A stretch of 64,000 nucleotides of DNA, taken from contig JAQPZY010001665.1 in the NCBI GenBank assembly GCA_029931535.1, forward strand, positions 4,275,501 to 4,339,500. Direction: 5' to 3'. Under the pieces are notes generated by a model. The model had not been told where the DNA came from. It saw only the letters and a list, made by a program, of their open reading frames with translations, and searched no databases. Source of the DNA: Margaritifera margaritifera. Lineage: Eukaryota; Mollusca; Bivalvia; Unionida; Margaritiferidae. Numbering within the stretch: position 1 is the stretch's first letter; each line of letters opens with the position of its first letter. Below, piece by piece: positions 1 to 11,460 of this stretch. The translations under genes were made by a program, and so were the position numbers.

Positions 1-60
1 CCTTACAGCGTTTTCTTTTAGCAGTGTGAAGCTGGCCCCTGATACAACTATACCATGGAG

Positions 61-765
61 AAAAACATAATGTCCTTACCTCGTGCCTCTATAGATAACA
101 TTATATCATTACCTCGTACCTTTGTAGATAATATTATATCCTTATCTTGTAACTAGATAGATAACATTATATCCTTACCTTGTACCTCTGTAAATAACAA
201 TATATCCTTACATCGTACCTCTGTAGATAACATTATATCATTACCTTGTACCTCTTTAGATAACATTATATCCTTACCTCGTACCTCTGTAGATAACATT
301 ATATCCTTACCTTGTAGCTCTGTAAATAACATTATATCCTTACCTCGTACCTCTGTAGATAACATTATATCCTTACCTTGTACCTCTGTAAATAACATTA
401 TATCCTTACATCGTACCTCTGTAGATAACATTATATCATTACCTTGTACCTCTTTAGATAACATTATATCCTTACCTCGTACCTCTGTAGATAACATTAT
501 ATCCTTACCTTGTAGCTCTGTAAATAACATTATATCCTTACCTCGTACCTCTGTAGATAACATTATATCCTTACCTTGTACCTCTTTAGATAACATTATA
601 TCCTTACCTTGTACCTCTGTAGATAACATTATATCCTTACCTTGTACCTCTGTAAATAACATTATATCGTTACCTGTACCTCTTTAGATAGCATTCTATC
701 CTTACCTTGTACCTCTGTAGATAACATTATATCCTTACCTGTACCTCTTTAGATAACAGTATTTC
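61..765. repeat. 33-bp tandem array
   Basis: About 20 copies of a 33 bp unit with core GATAACATTATATCCTTACC followed by TTGTACCTCTGTA. Copies differ by point changes (CTTGTACC or CTCGTACC, TGTA or TTTA). Because 33 is a multiple of three, the minus strand reads open for 169 codons as an 11-residue repeat (MLSTEVQGKDI). I treat this as a by-product of the period, not a gene. The last copies (from about 664) lose one base and break that frame. Confidence 0.95.
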
Positions 766-1029
766 CGTATGTAGCACCGCTAAATGAGAATATTTCTTCA
801 AATGTGAAATCCCTGATATATGTATGAAGCGAATTAGCATAAATATGTACTAAAAAATGTTCAAATGCGAAAACATTTGTTACGTTTGTAAAACCTAGGT
901 TTGTATAACTAAACAAATGTTGTTAGAAATGTAACGAACTGAATTACCATATACATGACAAAAAAATGCTAAACTATTGAAATAGACTTTGTACAAATTC
1001 AACGCTTTATCTTCTGAAGTCTCCCGTAT

Positions 1030-1412
1030 ATCTGAAAATTGCATCTGTCAAATCAATAGCAAAAATAGTATCTTACAAAGGTGTAAAATTGCATATGTCA
1101 AATCAATAGCAAAAATAGTATCTTACATATGTAAAATTGCACCTGTCAAATCAATAGCAAAAATAGTATCCTACAAATGTAAAATTGCACCTGTCAAATC
1201 AATCGCAAAAATAGTATCCTACAAATGTAAAATTGTCAAATCAATAGCAAAAATAGTATCCTGCAAATGTAAAATTGTCAAATCAATAGTAAAAATAGTA
1301 TCCTACAAATGTAAAATTGCATCTGTCAAATCAATAGCATAAATAGTATCCTACAAATGTACAATTGCATCTGTCAAATCAATCGCAAAAAAAGTATCCT
1401 GCAAATGTAAAA
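1030..1412. repeat. 48-bp tandem array with 42-bp variants
   Basis: About eight copies of a unit containing TGTCAAATCAATAGCAAAAA and TAGTATCCTACAAATGT. Most units are 48 bp; two inner units near 1230-1290 are 42 bp because six bases of the GCACCTG segment are missing. Both lengths are multiples of three, which explains the 117-codon plus-strand frame at 989-1342. No coding signal beyond this. Confidence 0.93.
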
Positions 1413-1849
1413 TCTTTATTGTTATATTATTAAGGGGACTCAATCAATACACATAAAATCACGCAATGGAAAGCTTTGGAACTGATTTTCACATATGTGT
1501 CCAAATTCTTTTCATATAGAGAGGATTTCGAAATTTGAAGGAATTTCCAGGTGACTTATCCGTCTTACTTATTCATTATAAATATAGGTGAATTCAAAAT
1601 ACATTTTTCAGCGTCATTACTCTGTATGGTGGTTTATTTTTCCCCTGTTTAATTTTGTGTTTATTTTATCGCAATTAAAACACGTATTAAAATACGGAAA
1701 TCATGTTCTTTTTTAATTAAAAAAAATCATATAATTTTATCGAAAAGTGTACGACAATATAGATAAACAAACGAACGAGAGGTAATATGTAGTATTTGTT
1801 TTACATTCCAATTATATTTGTTTTTTTAAATCGATATGATGAAAGACAG
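1413..1849. other. AT-rich spacer, no gene seen
   Basis: Unique AT-rich DNA between two tandem arrays. No open frame of note, RNA gene or promoter was recognised. Confidence 0.6.
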
Positions 1850-4545
1850 TTGAAAGTATGTATTTGTCTATTGCAGATATTTAGTATTAAAATGATAAAA
1901 GTATATAGTTGTCCATTGTGGATATTTAGTATTAAAATGATGAAAGTATGTAGTTGTCCATTGTTGATATTTAGTATTAAAATGCTGAAATTATGTAGTT
2001 TTCCATTGTTGATATTTAGTATTAAAATGATGAAAGTATGTAGTTGTCCATTGTTGATATTTAGTATTAAAATGATGAAAGTATGTATTTGTCCATTGCA
2101 GATATTTAGTATTAAAATGATAAAAGTATATAGTTGTCCATTGTGGATATTTAGTATTAAAATGATGAAAGTATGTAGTTGTCCATTGTTGATATTTAGT
2201 ATTAAAATGCTGAAATTATGTAGTTTTCCATTGTTGATATTTAGTATTAAAATGATGAAAGTATGTAGTTGTCCATTGTTGATATTTAGTATTAAAATGA
2301 TGAAAGTATGTATTTGTCCATTGCAGATATTTAGTATTAAAATGATAAAAGTATATAGTTGTCCATTGTTGATATTTAGTATTAAAATGATAAAAGTATA
2401 TAGTTGTCCATTGTGGATATTTAGTATTAAAATGATGAAAGTATATAGTTGTCCATTGTTGATATTTAGTATTAAAATGATAAAAGTATATAGTTTTCCA
2501 TTGTTGATATTTAGTATTAAAATGATGAAAGTATATAGTTGTCCATTGTTGATATTTAGTATTAAAATGATAAAAGTATGTAGTTGTCCATTGCAGATAT
2601 TTAGTATTAAAATGATAAAAGTATATAGTTGTCCATTGTGGATATTTAGTATTAAAATGATGAAAGTATGTAGTTGTCCATTGTTGATATTTAGTATTAA
2701 AATGCTGAAATTATGTAGTTTTCCATTGTTCATATTTAGTATTAAAATGATGAAAGTATCTAGTTGTCCATTGTTGATATTTAGTATTAAAATAATGAAA
2801 GTATGTAGTTGTCCATTGCAGATATTTAGTATTAAAATGATAAAAGTATATAGTTGTCCATTGCAGATATTTAGTATTAAAATGATAAAAGTATATAGTT
2901 GTCCATTGTGGATATTTAGTATTAAAATGATGAAAGTATGTAGTTGTCCATTGTTGATATTTAGTATTAAAATGCTGAAATTATGTAGTTTTCCATTGTT
3001 GATATTTAGTATTAAAATGATGAAAGTATGTAGTTGTCCATTGTTGATATTTAGTATTAAAATGCTGAAATTATGTAGTTTTCCATTTGGGATATTCAGT
3101 ATTAAAATGATAAAAGTATGTAGTTGTCCATTGTTGATATTTAGTATTAAAATGCTGTAATTATGTAGTTTTCCATTTGGGATATTCAGTATTAAAATGA
3201 TAAAAGTATATAGTTGTCCATTGTTGATATTTAGTATTAAAATGATGAAAGTATATAGTTGTCCATTGTTGATATTTAGTATTAAAATGATGAAAGTATG
3301 TAGTTGTCCATTTGGGATATTCAGTATTAAAATGATGAAAGTATGTAGTTGTCCATTGTGGATATTTAGTACTAAAATGATGAAAGTATGTAGTTGTCCA
3401 TTGTGGATATTTAGTATTAAAATGATGAAAGTATGTAGTTGTCCATTGTGGATATTTAGTATTAAAATGATGAAAGTATATAGTTGTCCATTGTGGATAT
3501 TTAGTATTAAAATGATGAAAGTATGTAGTTGTCCATTGTGGATATTTAGTATTAAAATGATGAAAGTATGTAGTTGTCCATTGTTGATATTTAGTATTAA
3601 AATGATGAAATTATGTAGTTTTCCATTGTTGATATTTAGTATTAAAATGATGAAAGTATGTAGTTGTCCATTGTGGATATTTAGTATTAAAATGATGAAA
3701 GTATGTAGTTGTCCATTGTTGATATTTAGTATTAAAATGATGAAATTATGTAGTTTTCCATTTGGGATATTCAGTATTAAAATGATGAAAGTATATAGTT
3801 GTCCATTGTTGATATTTAGTATTAAAATGATGAAATTATGTAGTTTTCCATTGTTGATATTTAGTAATAAAATGATGAAAGTATGTAGTTGTCCATTGTG
3901 GATATTTAGTATTAAAATGATGAAAGTATATAGTTGTCCATTGTTGATATTTAGTATTAAAATGATGAAAGTATATAGTTGTCCATTGTTGATATTTAGT
4001 ATTAAAATGCTGAAATTATGTAGTTTTCCATTTGGGATATTCAGTATTAAAATGATAAAAGTATGTAGTTGTCCATTGTTTATATTCAGTATTAAAATGA
4101 TGAAAGTATGTTGTTCTCCATTGGGGATATTTAGTATTAAAGTGATGAAAGTATGTAGTTGTCCATTGGGGATATTTAGTATTAAAATGATGAAAGTATG
4201 TAGTTATCCATTGGGGATATTTATTTTTAAAATGATGAAAGTAAGTAGTTGTCCATTGGGGATATTTAGTATTAAAATGATGAAAGTATGTAGTTGTCCA
4301 TTGGGGATATTCAGTATTATGATGAAAGTATGTTGTTCTCCATTGGATATATTCAGTATTAAAATGATGAAAGTATGTAGTTGTCCATTTGGGATATTCA
4401 GTATTAAAATGATGAAAGTATGTAGTTCTCTATTGAAGATATTCAGTATTAAAATGATGAAAGTATGTAGTTGTCCATTTGGGATATTTAGTATAAAAAT
4501 GATGAAAGTATGTAGTTGTCCATTGGAGATATTCGTTATTAGATC
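1850..4545. repeat. 45-bp satellite array (about 60 copies) with higher-order structure
   Basis: About 60 head-to-tail copies of a 45 bp unit (GATATTTAGTATTAAAATGA then TGAAAGTATGTAGTTGTCCATTGTT). Variants at the end of the unit (TTGCA, TTGTG, TTGTT, TTTGG) and the CTGAAATTATGTAGTTTTCC variant recur in a fixed order of five units in the left part, giving a 225 bp higher-order repeat. Both strands read open: 15-residue repeats of MKVCSCPLLIFSIKM type on plus, and NNGQLHTFIILILNI type on minus. The plus frame runs from 1796 to 4576 with one stop, made by a point change (AAA to TAA at 3158). The only length change seen, near 4320, is a 3 bp loss. A satellite is the simplest reading. Confidence 0.95.
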
Positions 4546-4576
4546 GTATTTCCAGTTGAGAAAAAAATACAGGTGA

Positions 4577-6470
4577 AAATTAATTTATCACAGAGGTGAT
4601 ATACTTTACACACAGAATTTGCGGTTTATTGTGTTTTATATCTTCACACGGTAACACATATCTTTTTTTGTCAATCTGATTGGTCCAGTTTTCTAATTAG
4701 TGATTGGCTGCGACCGTGGGAATATTTCTTGCCCCGCCCTCTGGTAATTTTTTTTTTTTTTTTTAACTATTACTATCAACAATATGGGGGCCGTCTTTCC
4801 AATCGGTAGCCAAATGGACAGTAGGGAAAACAATCAGTAGTTTGCGAGTGTGAAAAACGATTTATAATTTTGATTCTCCGTTAGTGATTACAATGGAAAG
4901 AAGAGTAATAAAAAGATCAGAGATAAGGACGATGGATATTATACTTTGCGTAAATGTTTAAATTTAATTTTGTTTTATTTATCAGGAAAAAAAATCGGAA
5001 AGACCAGTAAGGAACTAGATATTGGGCTTTGTAAAATATAGAGTTGTGAAAATTCACTCCTAATGCAATATAAGGTAACAGACCCTTCATACATTATATG
5101 TATTCCTTCTATATCAGCATATGTAGTGTCATTTGTTTGTCACAAATATTCAAATATATCACTCTGATTCATTGTTTTTAACCTTTAACCGATTTAGGGG
5201 ATAAAGCAATATAAATATAACCCAGTTGCAAACAGTCAGTACATGGGCAACTTGTGCAACAAGTTTTGTGAATGTCTCCCCATCGATTCAGGAGGAGAAA
5301 GAGTTAGTAACACGTGGAAATACGGAGCCTTTTACCATACACAATAAAGAGTGGAAGATGATGATCAAACCGTCTCAATTTATACCGTCACAATCGATGT
5401 ATTGTTTTTTCTTTACAACAATGTAAAGTCGACCTTTAGAAATAATGTAGATAATAAAAAACATGGTGTCTAGATTTGTTGTTCAAAAAAGAAACTTACG
5501 ATATGCTAAGTTTGAAATACAGGATAGAATTTATTTTCACGAGCGTTTAAATCCTTGCTAATATCAGATATATCCACAATGATTACTACTTCTCAACAGC
5601 TTTCCCACAGTCTTCAGAAAATGGTGTAGAACAAACAAGCCCTTGGGGTTTCTATGTCATTATTGACTCCTGATTACTGTTACACCAGCAAGAGAAAGTT
5701 TATGTTGGACGTCATTTCGTGCTTAAAACAATTATCAGTTGTTCTTGGATCTTTAAAAGTTGTGATTTACTTAGTATAATATCGTTTTAGCTGGGTCAGA
5801 TTTGATGATACATATAATCTGTACACGGCTATGTTTCCATTTTAGTAGGACATATTAAAAGCACGAAAGAATTCATTTAACTATTTGTAATGATTGATTT
5901 TTTTCTTAGAAATAAGATAAAATTGCAATAAATCGCCAACAAAAATTTATCGAATGTATTTGAATTACTATTGAAGCATATTTCAAACAAAGGAAACATG
6001 TAATAAGAGAATTATTAATATTCAGTGAATACTTACCTAATTATGTACATTAAATACTTACATACGTACTTAATTAAAAGCAAATATGACTATGGGACCT
6101 ACAAAACAAATATAATTACTGAACTGATTCTTTAGTGAGGCCCGACTCTAACATCGGTTTCAGAATTCTTACAGCCCAAAATAGTACTTGGCAAATAACA
6201 TCAGAGACACGTCTTTCTTAAACTAGATGTATATAAAGTTACATACATGCATATGCCCGCAATTCATGCATGTTCCTCTGAACATGTTTCTCTTTTATGA
6301 AAAATGACATACAGTCCGTCTCTCTTAATTCCTTGGGGCAATGAAAGATGAGAATGTTTCCTATACATTTGCAAGTATTCAGCAGTAAGAGTGCATAAGT
6401 ACTAAATAAACAAGTTGAATTCACAAACCAGCACTTTTTCGACAATTTTTAAATGAAAGGTTATCAGAAA
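4577..6470. other. Intergenic DNA with no recognised gene
   Basis: AT-rich unique sequence with a poly-T run near 4749. Apart from the small ORF at 5243 I see no coding, RNA or repeat signal here. Confidence 0.55.
5243..5347 (+). CDS. Small ORF with N-myristoylation-like start (uncertain)
   Basis: A 34-codon ORF beginning MGNLCNKFCECLP. Gly2 with nearby cysteines at positions 5, 9 and 11 resembles the N-myristoylated and palmitoylated start of membrane-anchored proteins. It ends at a TAA and has no visible downstream continuation. A longer frame (5226-5426) overlaps it in another phase and has no recognisable features. It could be a first exon, a microprotein or chance; no promoter or splice evidence settles it. 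Confidence 0.15.
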   Translation: MGNLCNKFCECLPIDSGGERVSNTWKYGAFYHTQ

Positions 6471-6479
6471 TGGGCCAGA

Positions 6480-8080
6480 GGAGAAAGGAGCAACTTTATT
6501 AGGCATCTAAACCAACCACGTATACAGCCTACACAGTTTCTATGAAAATTGTCCAGTTCGTATGGAAAAAAGCGATGTCGAACTGAATTCCCCAGCTGCC
6601 TCCTTGTTTGAATTTTGTAAAAAAAATCTGTGTTAGGAGCAAATTAAAATCTTATTGCCTATTTGCACCAACTACACATCTAGCCTACAAAGCTTCAATA
6701 AAATCATCCAGCAGTGCGGGAGGAGACACAATGCCACGTTTGCTTTGTCACGGATGGAACGAATAACGGACAGACAGGTTGATGAATAGATGGACAGAAT
6801 GACAGGCTAGGGCAACAACAAGATCCTCGCTCTTCGCTGAAGTGCAGGGACAATACAATTTTCCAAGCAATTAAGGAGAAGCAACGACTATCATAAATAC
6901 CAAAATTCGTCCTTTTCGAAACGTTTTCATCTAATTACCCCTAAAAAAGACAAGAAGAAAATGTAAAACCTTATTGTGAATTTACACCAACCTATATGTA
7001 GCCTAAAAAATCTCTATAAATCATGACACCAGTATATCAACAGAAGCGTCGGCGAACTAAATTCCCAATATACCATTTTTTAACAATTTTTAAAACAATT
7101 TCCGCAAACATTGCTGACAGAAAAAAAGTTAAACCTTCTTGCACATCTACACAAATCACATATCTAGCCTACAAAGAAATGTCCCCCACAACGGAACAAA
7201 GGGATTAAAGTAGAATCTTATTGTACACCCATACCGACCACATATCTTGTCTAGAAAGCTTTAATACAATTTTCCAACCGAAGTGGGAGGAGAAGCAATG
7301 ACAAACTGAATTCCCCAAACACCCACTTTTTTTACCTTTGGTCAACAAATGCCTACAAAGTAGGCAATGTGAAGAAATTAAAATATCATTGTGTATTTAT
7401 ACCAAATACATATCTAACCTACAAGGTCTGAATAAGATCATACAACCGATGTATAAGGAGAAGCGATGATGAGCTGAATTCTCAAAAATACGCCATTTAA
7501 AAAAAAATCAAGAACTTTTTCCAAAATGGACCAAAGAAATGAAAAGTAAAACCTTATCGCGCATCAACATCAGCCATTTATTTAGTCTGCAAAGTTTAAA
7601 CAAAATCTTCCAATCAGCGTATGACGTTAAACAATGACGATCTAAATTCCTCAAATACGCCATTTTGACAATCTTACTAGAAATGTTGCCAAAAATGGCA
7701 CGTAGAAAGGACAGTAAAGTCTTAATGCACATCTACACCAACCACATATTTAGTCTACACAATGTGTAATACAATCCTTACACCGATGTCGGAGGAGAAG
7801 CAATGACGATCGAAATTTCCCCAAAACCCGTTATTTGACAATATTTTCAAGAAATATCCTAAAAATGAGCCAGATGAAAATAGCAGAACCCTATTGCGTA
7901 TCTACACCAACCACATATCTCTAGTCCACGAAGTGTCGGTAAAATCCTCCAACCGATGTAAAAGGAGAAGCCATGACAAGCGTTGTCACAGACTCATCGA
8001 CGAACAGATGGACAGATTGACGCACGAGGAAACGAGGAGATGCCCGCTGTTTAAAAAAGGGCTGAAAATATACGACTGAT
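6480..8080. repeat. Diverged tandem array, unit about 170 bp
   Basis: The motif CACCAACCACATATCTAGCC and relatives recur at about 6515, 6670, 6985, 7151, 7229, 7401, 7570, 7737 and 7906. Spacing is 167-172 bp in the right half. Each unit goes on with a block like CCAACCGATGTNGGAGGAGAAGCAATGAC and CTGAATTCCCCAAA. Both ends carry GGACAGA-rich text (6765-6815 and 8005-8030). The copies are 70-85% alike by eye, so this is an old satellite or an internally repeated transposon. Short frames inside it are not genes. Confidence 0.8.
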
Positions 8081-8219
8081 TAAAAACTAGGAATACGTTA
8101 AAAAATTTCATTTATTCTTCATGTAATAGCAAACGTCATTGAACTCTTGTTAATGACACCATGAAATTAATAAATTAACACTTAAACTATTAAACTCTTA
8201 CAAAGCTTTTGAACATTTT

Positions 8220-8905
8220 ACAATCTTTATAATAGATCTGAGAATGAAGCATGTGTTCTGATTAGTTAAAAATATTACTATCTTTATAATAGATCTGAGA
8301 ATGAAGCACGAGTTCTGATTGGTTGAAATATTACCACCTTTATAATAGATCTGAGAATGAAGCATGCGTTCTGATTAGTTGAATATGTTGCAATCTTTAT
8401 AATAGATCTGAAAATGAAACATGAATTCTGATTAGTTGAATATATTCCTACCTTTATAATAGATCAGAAAATAAAGCATGCGTTCTGATTGGTTATAGAT
8501 CTGAGAATGAAGCATGAGTTCTGATGGATTCAGCATCAGCATTTACAGCAGCAAAATTTTCTGTTAGAATCATTTACACCACTGTAACTTTATATCTCTC
8601 CCATCGATGCAGTGTCATGGAAAATGGTATTTTCGATAGTTCTTTGACAATTTTTTAAAACTATATTAGAATTTGATATAAAATTCGTTTTGAGGATGTG
8701 AAAACTCTATTATGAAATCTGTCGAAAATAATGTATTGTGGGCATAACTTTAACTGACGTTAAGAGCACCATCAACGCCGTCAACTTCCCAAATACAAGA
8801 TTGTTGCTCCCAACATGTGATGAATAACATGTTCTAATTTTGAGTTTTTGGTTCTTGTTGCTGTTTATTTTGTTGTTGTTGTTTCTTTTTTTTTTTCTTT
8901 GTTTA
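8220..8905. repeat. 57-bp tandem array plus dispersed repeat (left copy)
   Basis: Five copies of a 56-57 bp unit (CTTTATAATAGATCTGAGAA then TGAAGCATGAGTTCTGATTGG) at 8224-8500 lead into about 400 bp of unique-looking sequence ending in a T-rich stretch. The last units and this 400 bp recur in the same orientation at 63470-64000 with roughly 93% identity by eye. This marks a dispersed repeat family with an internal minisatellite. Confidence 0.9.
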
Positions 8906-9119
8906 AATTGGTAGATTATTAAAGTGAATATTTTTGCATATGACCAGAGGTAGGCACCATGACATCCCGAATAATTGTATCTACCAAAGGCAGTGCTCTA
9001 ACATAAATTTAATATCTTGAGATAATATTTATTGGCAATGGTAGTTTTTTCAAGTATCAAGTATCACAATGTAGCATATTTTTCTTTTCTTTTCATCTTG
9101 TATTGCCTGATGTAAATTT

Positions 9120-10990
9120 CTTCTTTTAAGAACACGAATTATTCAAACCATTCTGTAATCCTCTTATTAATGATTGACATGAAGACCTTACTTAGTACTG
9201 GTAACAGACTAATCCCTCTATATTTATCAAATGTTTTATGCAAAGGTAATTGCCGTATACCTATCTTTAGGAAAATAGGAGACCTGAAACGTAGCATGAA
9301 ACACACGAGTCAACAGTGATGTAAGCTCTGCTTTAACAAAGTCAGAAGTTAAACAATCAATATCTGCTGCTTTTCCAGACTTTAAGTAAAACAATCAATA
9401 TCTGTTGATTTTCCATACTTAAAGCAACTCGTTTTAGATTTCACTATCTATGTTTCATCTTCAAGATTCTGAGAAGTATCAAAGTTATGCATCAATAGTA
9501 GCAATATCTGATTAAAACACATGAAAAATGAAGGAACCACTTATTATGTAAACTTTTGCTTGACCAAAAACTGCCTCTGTCTCGTAATAAGTTTAAAAAT
9601 ACCTCTGTGTCATTTTTCTCAAGTTCATCTACAAGCTGCATTTGTAATTTATTTCTAAAGTCACTTTTCTTTGAGAAGTCTCATTTTTATATATAAAGAA
9701 ACTGCTTCAGATATTCTTCAAGGTAATCTTGAAATCGAAAAATTCTAAAATTTCTCAGTGCTCGAACTGTCATATGTTTTGCATATTGGCATGATGTATC
9801 AAACCATGGTTGTCTTTTAGTGGATGTGTTGTCCTGTGTTTTATAAATATTACCATGTATTCTTACAAGTTTATTCATACCAACATTTTGACAATCATTC
9901 TGAAGAGTCTGAACCAGCGTATTCATAGAAATTAGATGCTATGATCGTATAGTCTAAGGTCTCCAATGAAAGGTTATGAAAATGCTCACGCAAACATTCG
10001 CATTTTTTTGCTTTTTCATGAGTCCATGTGAACTCTGTTAAGGACTCAGATTTAGCATTCTAAATATTTTGATTGTTTGTATAGCGATCACTATTAGAAA
10101 TACTGCCAGTCCCAGACAAACTTTTTGAAAGTGGCACGTGTATTTTATTCAACTCTTTTTAAGATATCAAAATCAGATATAAATTTCATCATAGGATAGT
10201 CTGGAAAAAATAATTAACTCTGCTTGCCGTGTTTTTTGGAGATGCATTTAAAATTGCCCACTCCTTCACTATTACCAAAATGACCATTCAAAATTTATAA
10301 ACCTATGGATTTGCATAAGTTCAATAACTTGTGCCCATTATCATTACTATCTGTCTTATCCATGTTATTTCATCTGCCAAAGGTGTATCTTGGATGTAGT
10401 CAGAATTAAGCAATTCAAATGAATCATAAAATTCAGTGAAATATGGCCCATGATCGGTATATAAATTTAGATCTCCACCTAAGATAAATTGACAATTGGA
10501 ATATTTTAACTTCAAGCGGGCTATTTTAGTTTTAGCAAAAAGAAGAGTATCCTGTTCAGAAAGCTCGGCCGAATTTTCAGGTTTTACAAATTTAAAAATA
10601 CAAAAAAAAAACATATATTAGGCCATAAATTATATCAAAGTTATAGCCAGTGTTTGATAAAGCAAATGTTCGCCATAATATATTTTTAAAACTAATCTCG
10701 ATGTCAACATATTCTACATTGGGTGAATCAGCCAAATAATTTCTTACAGAAATAATCAAACCATCTGAGTTTCGTATTGCATTAATATGCTTATCCATCA
10801 CTACAACAAAATGTTTATAACTATCTATGACCAACTCTGTTGTATTATAAGCCAATATTTCTATAAAACCAGTAAAATCATACATACAAATGAAAATCCA
10901 TTCTATAAAGAAAGTCCATATATTCACTAAAGTTTGTTCTTAATCCAGATATATTCCATACTAAAATATTTAGACCCTGAAATAATGACA
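9120..10990 (-). pseudogene. Decayed non-LTR retrotransposon (endonuclease plus start of reverse transcriptase)
   Basis: Minus-strand fragments in LINE order. At about 10990-10860 lies an APE-type endonuclease start (an N-I-x-G-L-R-T-like motif is clearer in the second copy at 11.3-11.45 kb). At 10321-10614 is an endonuclease core with FILGGDLNLYTDHG, matching the GD(F/L)N motif. At 9687-9926 is the linker with QPWFDTSCQ, the usual KPWFD-x-x-C before the RT. At about 9450-9143 are RT finger motifs including KYRGISLLPVLSKVF. Frames shift and stops are many, and the RT catalytic core and tail are absent. The element family is not certain; the motif style fits the CR1/L2/RTE-like EN-RT LINEs. 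Confidence 0.8.
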
Positions 10991-11029
10991 TCGACATTAG
11001 AATAATCTACAAGTAGTTATATGAGCGCG

Positions 11030-11150
11030 CTGAGAGCCAAAAGAGCCACTATAGAGCCATACGGGAAATTAACATGGAAAGGGCACTACAGAGCCATACT
11101 GGAAATTAACATGGAGAGGCACTTGAGAGCTAAAAGTATTTATAGGGTCA
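11030..11150. repeat. Short direct duplication (about 50 bp unit)
   Basis: Two to three copies of a unit holding AGAGCCATACGGGAAATTAACATGGA lie between the LINE relic and its second partial copy. No other content seen. Confidence 0.6.
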
Positions 11151-11269
11151 AATGGTAACATTGTTAGAAGTGGCTGACCTCAATAGGGGCTACATAGTAA
11201 CAGTGTTAGAGTTGACCTCATTATTTTCTACAAACGGGAAATCCTATGTTAAAATATGTCCATTTGACC

Positions 11270-11460
11270 AACTTTGTCGTATTATAAGAACATGTTTCTA
11301 CAAAACCAGCAAAATCATACATACAAATGAAAATCCATTCTATCAAGAGAGTCTATATATTTACTAAACGTTGTTCTTAATCCAGATATATTCCCTACTA
11401 AAACAAATTTACACCCTGATATAATGACATCGACATTGGAATAATCTATATTTGCATTTA
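11270..11460 (-). pseudogene. Second partial copy of the LINE endonuclease start
   Basis: About 170 bp nearly repeating 10850-11010, including CATACATACAAATGAAAATC and CTTAATCCAGATATATTCC. On the minus strand it reads NISGLRTTFSKYIDSLDRMD, an APE-endonuclease N-terminus. It lies in the same orientation as the main relic, so it is a tandem or nested insertion of the same family or a local duplication. Confidence 0.75.

Noticed and set aside
153..662. 169-codon minus-strand ORF of 11-residue repeats
   Set aside because: Produced by a 33 bp tandem array; the frame is open because the period is a multiple of three.
1..4545. CRISPR-like array
   Set aside because: Units are head-to-tail without unique spacers and the genome is eukaryotic.
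1796..4576. Two 450-codon plus ORFs and a 310-codon minus ORF rich in Cys, Ile and Lys
   Set aside because: All lie in the 45 bp satellite and are open on both strands; kept as a finding but not called as genes.
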